Source of the DNA: Verrucomicrobiota bacterium
GTDB lineage: Bacteria > Verrucomicrobiota > Verrucomicrobiia > Opitutales > Seribacteraceae
DNA length: 8,692 bases
Reading direction: 5' to 3'
NCBI GenBank assembly: GCA_014382645.1
Contig: JACNJI010000179.1
Span: 1-8,692 of the forward strand
In this document: positions 7,088 to 8,692 of the stretch, in pieces
Layout of the letters: the number at the start of each line of letters is the position of its first letter
Position numbering within the stretch: position 1 is the stretch's first letter
The notes under the pieces: model-generated
Databases searched by the model: none
What the model saw: only the letters and a program-made list of their open reading frames with translations
What the model was told of the DNA's origin: nothing
Program-made: the position numbers and the translations under genes

Positions 7088-7284
7088 GGCTTTAGCTCTC
7101 TATCTTTCGGTGGATTTGACTACTGATTCCACCATTTTAATCATTTTTCGCATTAATTCTATCTAAGTTCTGTCGAATGTAACACGATAGATTCGCAAAC
7201 AATTCGCCGTTAGGAAATTGCACCATGAGTTGGCCGGAAGGAAAAGAAAAGAAAAAAAGAAGAAAAAATGAAATTCGGGACAAC
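7088..7284 (-). other. Long 5' leader of the nrdB-nrdA operon
   Basis: If transcription starts just downstream of the candidate -10 at 7291-7296, the nrdB mRNA carries an untranslated leader of nearly 200 nt. It opens with a pyrimidine-rich block and is AT-rich after that. It contains a 29-codon reading frame (ATG at 7226, TAA at 7137-7139) that has no ribosome binding site and ends 49 nt before nrdB. No known riboswitch fold is recognised by eye. Confidence 0.35.
7236..7268. repeat. 33-bp uninterrupted purine (plus) / pyrimidine (minus) tract
   Basis: Every base from 7236 to 7268 on the plus strand is A or G, mostly A runs broken by single G residues. In the predicted nrdB transcript this is a U/C tract within the first 50 nt. 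Such tracts can bind ribosomal protein S1 or bend DNA; either role is inferred. It is not a simple tandem repeat, as the period is irregular. Confidence 0.7.
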
Positions 7285-7286
7285 TC

Positions 7287-7302
7287 ACACAATATACATG
7301 GT
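7287..7302. promoter_or_regulatory. NrdR box 1 (proximal), overlapping the -10
   Basis: ACACAATATACATGGT matches 13 of 16 positions of the NrdR-box consensus acaCwAtATaTwGtgt. The left half is perfect and the right half deviates at three positions. It covers the candidate -10 element of nrdB, so binding would block RNA polymerase. NrdR is the ATP/dATP-responsive repressor of ribonucleotide reductase genes in most bacteria. Confidence 0.65.
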
Positions 7303-7319
7303 CTAACTCTTTCCGTAAA
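7291..7319 (-). promoter_or_regulatory. Candidate sigma-70 promoter of nrdB-nrdA
   Basis: On the minus strand TTTACG (7319-7314) serves as -35 and TATATT (7296-7291) as -10, separated by exactly 17 bp. The -10 matches TATAAT at five of six positions and the -35 matches TTGACA at four of six. The placement between and over the two NrdR boxes supports it. Confidence 0.5.
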
Positions 7320-7334
7320 TACTATATATAGGCT
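7319..7334. promoter_or_regulatory. NrdR box 2 (distal), abutting the -35
   Basis: ATACTATATATAGGCT has the core CwAtATaTwG of the NrdR box intact and matches 13 of 16 consensus positions overall. Its centre (7326/7327) is exactly 32 bp, about three helical turns, from the centre of box 1 (7294/7295). This is the spacing typical of paired NrdR boxes, which puts both on the same DNA face. Confidence 0.7.
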
Positions 7335-7555
7335 TGTGCGTGATTTTTGGTAATTTCGTGAAAATCAAAACATGGAAATCCAGGCCCTTTAAAAGGCATC
7401 TTAGTCAAGCCATTTTATTGACCCTTTCGCAAGAAAAAGTTGTTCCAAATTGTCCCCGCCTTCTCCCGGAGTTGTTCACATCGGGCTTCTCGAGGCTAAC
7501 GCTTGCGAAACAAGTGCCTCTCGCAGGCAAAACAAACTTAAATCACAACGGCTAT
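7335..7555. other. Intergenic stretch between folC and the nrd operator
   Basis: No gene is supported here. Downstream of the folC stop there are only short hairpins on the minus strand (GCCT-GCGAG-AGGC near 7518-7530 and CTTG-TTTCG-CAAG near 7502-7514) without a U-tract, so no clear intrinsic terminator. A 9-bp inverted repeat (7425-7433 with 7502-7510) is within chance expectation for this length. Whether folC transcripts stop before nrdB cannot be settled by eye. Confidence 0.5.
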
Positions 7556-8692
7556 TCAGACCCAGTCGTGCAATGGAGCAAGCGGACCTTGGCAATTATT
7601 ACCCTCGATCCTCGCTAAAACTTCTCCGAGAAGGTAAATCGATCCGGTAACGACAAACGGAACGTCGTCTGTTTCCACAGATTTAGAGAGAGGGAACTCG
7701 CGTACAACAGTAGAGCGGATAACTTTTCCGGAAAACCCTTGGGGTATCGCGTCCTCCAAGATCTCGTAGGAACAGGCACGGGGTTGACTCGGGACAAGTA
7801 GACGAATTTCTCGAGCATAAAGGGCAACTACGTTCATCAGATCTCTCGCTCGATCTGCTCCTAAGGTTCCGACCAGCACCACGGGCTTTTCTCCCAAACC
7901 CTGAAGATGTTCGTCCAGGCACCGGCAACCCTCGGCATTGTGGGTAGCATCAAGAATAACCGTCCTCCCACATACCTCTATTTCTTGCCAACGCCCGGGC
8001 CATTGGACTTCGACAAGAGCATTGCGGCATTTCGACATTTGCAAAGCAAAACGATCGCGTAATAATTCGCAGGTGGCGATGGTCACGGCGCCATTTCTTC
8101 TCTGATAAGACCCTGCGAGAGAAGTCTTGGGCAATTCCATGCCAAGAAGCCGAGAAGTCACAATCACTCGGCATTCAAGATCCGCGGCTATTTCGTGCAC
8201 AACGGCTTCAGCTTCCTCGGGCAACCATCCCAGGACCACTGGTTTGCGCATTTTGAGAATGCCGGCTTTTTCGCGAGCAATGGAAGCGATGTCATGACCT
8301 AGAATATCGCAATGGTCCAATCCTATCGAAGTGATTACGGACACGACCGGATCAACAATATTGGTCGCATCCAGTCTCCCCCCCAAACCTGTTTCCACAA
8401 TAGCGACGTCCACCTGATCACGAGCAAAGACATGAAAGGCCATTGCAGCGATAAACTCAAAAAAAGTGGGATATAATTCAGGCGAACGAAGTAAACCCTG
8501 ATCAGCGAGCGGACGCATCCATTCGACACATTCAACGATTTCTTGATCAGAAATGGCTTGGCCGTCGACCCGAATGCGTTCACCAAGTCGTACCAAGTGA
8601 GGAGAAGTAAAAAGTCCTGTCTTAAACCCGTTCGCTCGAAAACATGCTTCCAGCATAGCGCAAACGGAGCCTTTGCCGTTAGTTCCTGCAAC
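7556..8692 (-). CDS. folC: Bifunctional folylpolyglutamate/dihydrofolate synthase, 5' end outside window
   Basis: Mur-ligase-type enzyme that adds glutamate to folates (and perhaps to dihydropteroate) using ATP, in the cytoplasm. The reading frame stays open to the window edge, so 378 residues are seen and about 40-50 N-terminal residues are missing compared with the usual 420-440. Numbering from the first visible residue: P-loop GTNGKGS (3-9), FTSPHL (28-33) of the substrate loop, ETGLGGRLDATN (100-111), IGLDH (123-127), REKAGILK (140-147) carrying the lysine that is carbamylated in this family, WPGR (231-234), DATHN (248-252) where most members have DGAHN, and VTGSIYLLGEV (348-358) near the C-terminus. 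An internal ATG at 8656 would remove the P-loop and is not the start. Whether it also has dihydrofolate synthase activity cannot be told from what is visible. Confidence 0.95.
   Translation of the reverse strand, partial: VAGTNGKGSVCAMLEACFRANGFKTGLFTSPHLVRLGERIRVDGQAISDQEIVECVEWMRPLADQGLLRSPELYPTFFEFIAAMAFHVFARDQVDVAIVETGLGGRLDATNIVDPVVSVITSIGLDHCDILGHDIASIAREKAGILKMRKPVVLGWLPEEAEAVVHEIAADLECRVIVTSRLLGMELPKTSLAGSYQRRNGAVTIATCELLRDRFALQMSKCRNALVEVQWPGRWQEIEVCGRTVILDATHNAEGCRCLDEHLQGLGEKPVVLVGTLGADRARDLMNVVALYAREIRLLVPSQPRACSYEILEDAIPQGFSGKVIRSTVVREFPLSKSVETDDVPFVVTGSIYLLGEVLARIEGNNCQGPLAPLHDWV

Noticed and set aside
7225..7353. A 42-codon plus-strand frame with a lysine/arginine-rich start and AGGA upstream
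   Set aside because: Its basic stretch comes from the purine tract, and the frame runs through both NrdR boxes and the nrdB promoter. A regulatory region explains the sequence better.
7384..7397. Near-palindrome GCCCTTTAAAAGGC, considered as a third operator
   Set aside because: It does not resemble an NrdR box and lies off the 32-bp spacing; a short AT-centred palindrome is likely by chance.
7425..7510. Perfect 9-bp inverted repeat TTTCGCAAG / CTTGCGAAA separated by 68 bp
   Set aside because: A match of this length is roughly expected by chance in a 470-bp gap, and it has no U-tract or conserved context.
7334..7618. 94-codon plus-strand frame upstream of and overlapping folC
   Set aside because: It overlaps the folC C-terminus antisense, has no recognisable motifs, and its composition looks random.

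Overview
The window reads as ordinary chromosome from a bacterium of the PVC superphylum, most likely Verrucomicrobiota (Opitutae-like). This is an inference from gene content. The ribonucleotide reductase is of the chlamydial type: a very long NrdA with several N-terminal ATP-cones, and an NrdB that lacks the radical tyrosine. Next to it are a flavodoxin-less CysJ-like reductase and a gamma-carbonic anhydrase. Shine-Dalgarno sequences are weak or absent in front of most genes, and two start codons in the lipoprotein/nrdA area are GTG or debatable.

Layout, left to right. Positions 64-1206 (minus) hold a CysJ-like FAD/NADPH reductase. A 129-bp divergent spacer follows, then a small orphan gene at 1336-1611 (plus). 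Its stop overlaps the stop of a gamma-carbonic anhydrase at 1608-2135 (minus). A small predicted lipoprotein lies at 2257-2616 (minus). Then come nrdA (2678-5947, minus) and nrdB (6002-7087, minus), transcribed nrdB then nrdA. Upstream of nrdB is a gene-free stretch of 468 bp with a convincing control region: two NrdR-box-like palindromes with centres exactly 32 bp apart, one covering a candidate -10 element and the other abutting its -35, followed by a leader of about 200 nt with a 33-nt pure pyrimidine tract. The right edge (7556-8692, minus) is folC, whose 5' end lies outside the window but whose P-loop is visible.

The central unit is a nucleotide-metabolism operon. NrdB builds the radical-initiating metal cofactor, NrdA reduces ribonucleotides and senses ATP/dATP through its cones, and NrdR probably represses the operon when deoxynucleotides are plentiful. 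The upstream folC makes folylpolyglutamates needed for thymidylate and purine synthesis, but it has its own 3' gap and nothing shows that it shares the nrd promoter. The most notable signals are leucine at the radical-tyrosine position of NrdB (subclass Ic signature), the stacked and partly degenerate ATP-cones of NrdA, and the tandem NrdR operator. No tRNA, rRNA, CRISPR array, insertion sequence or prophage gene is visible.
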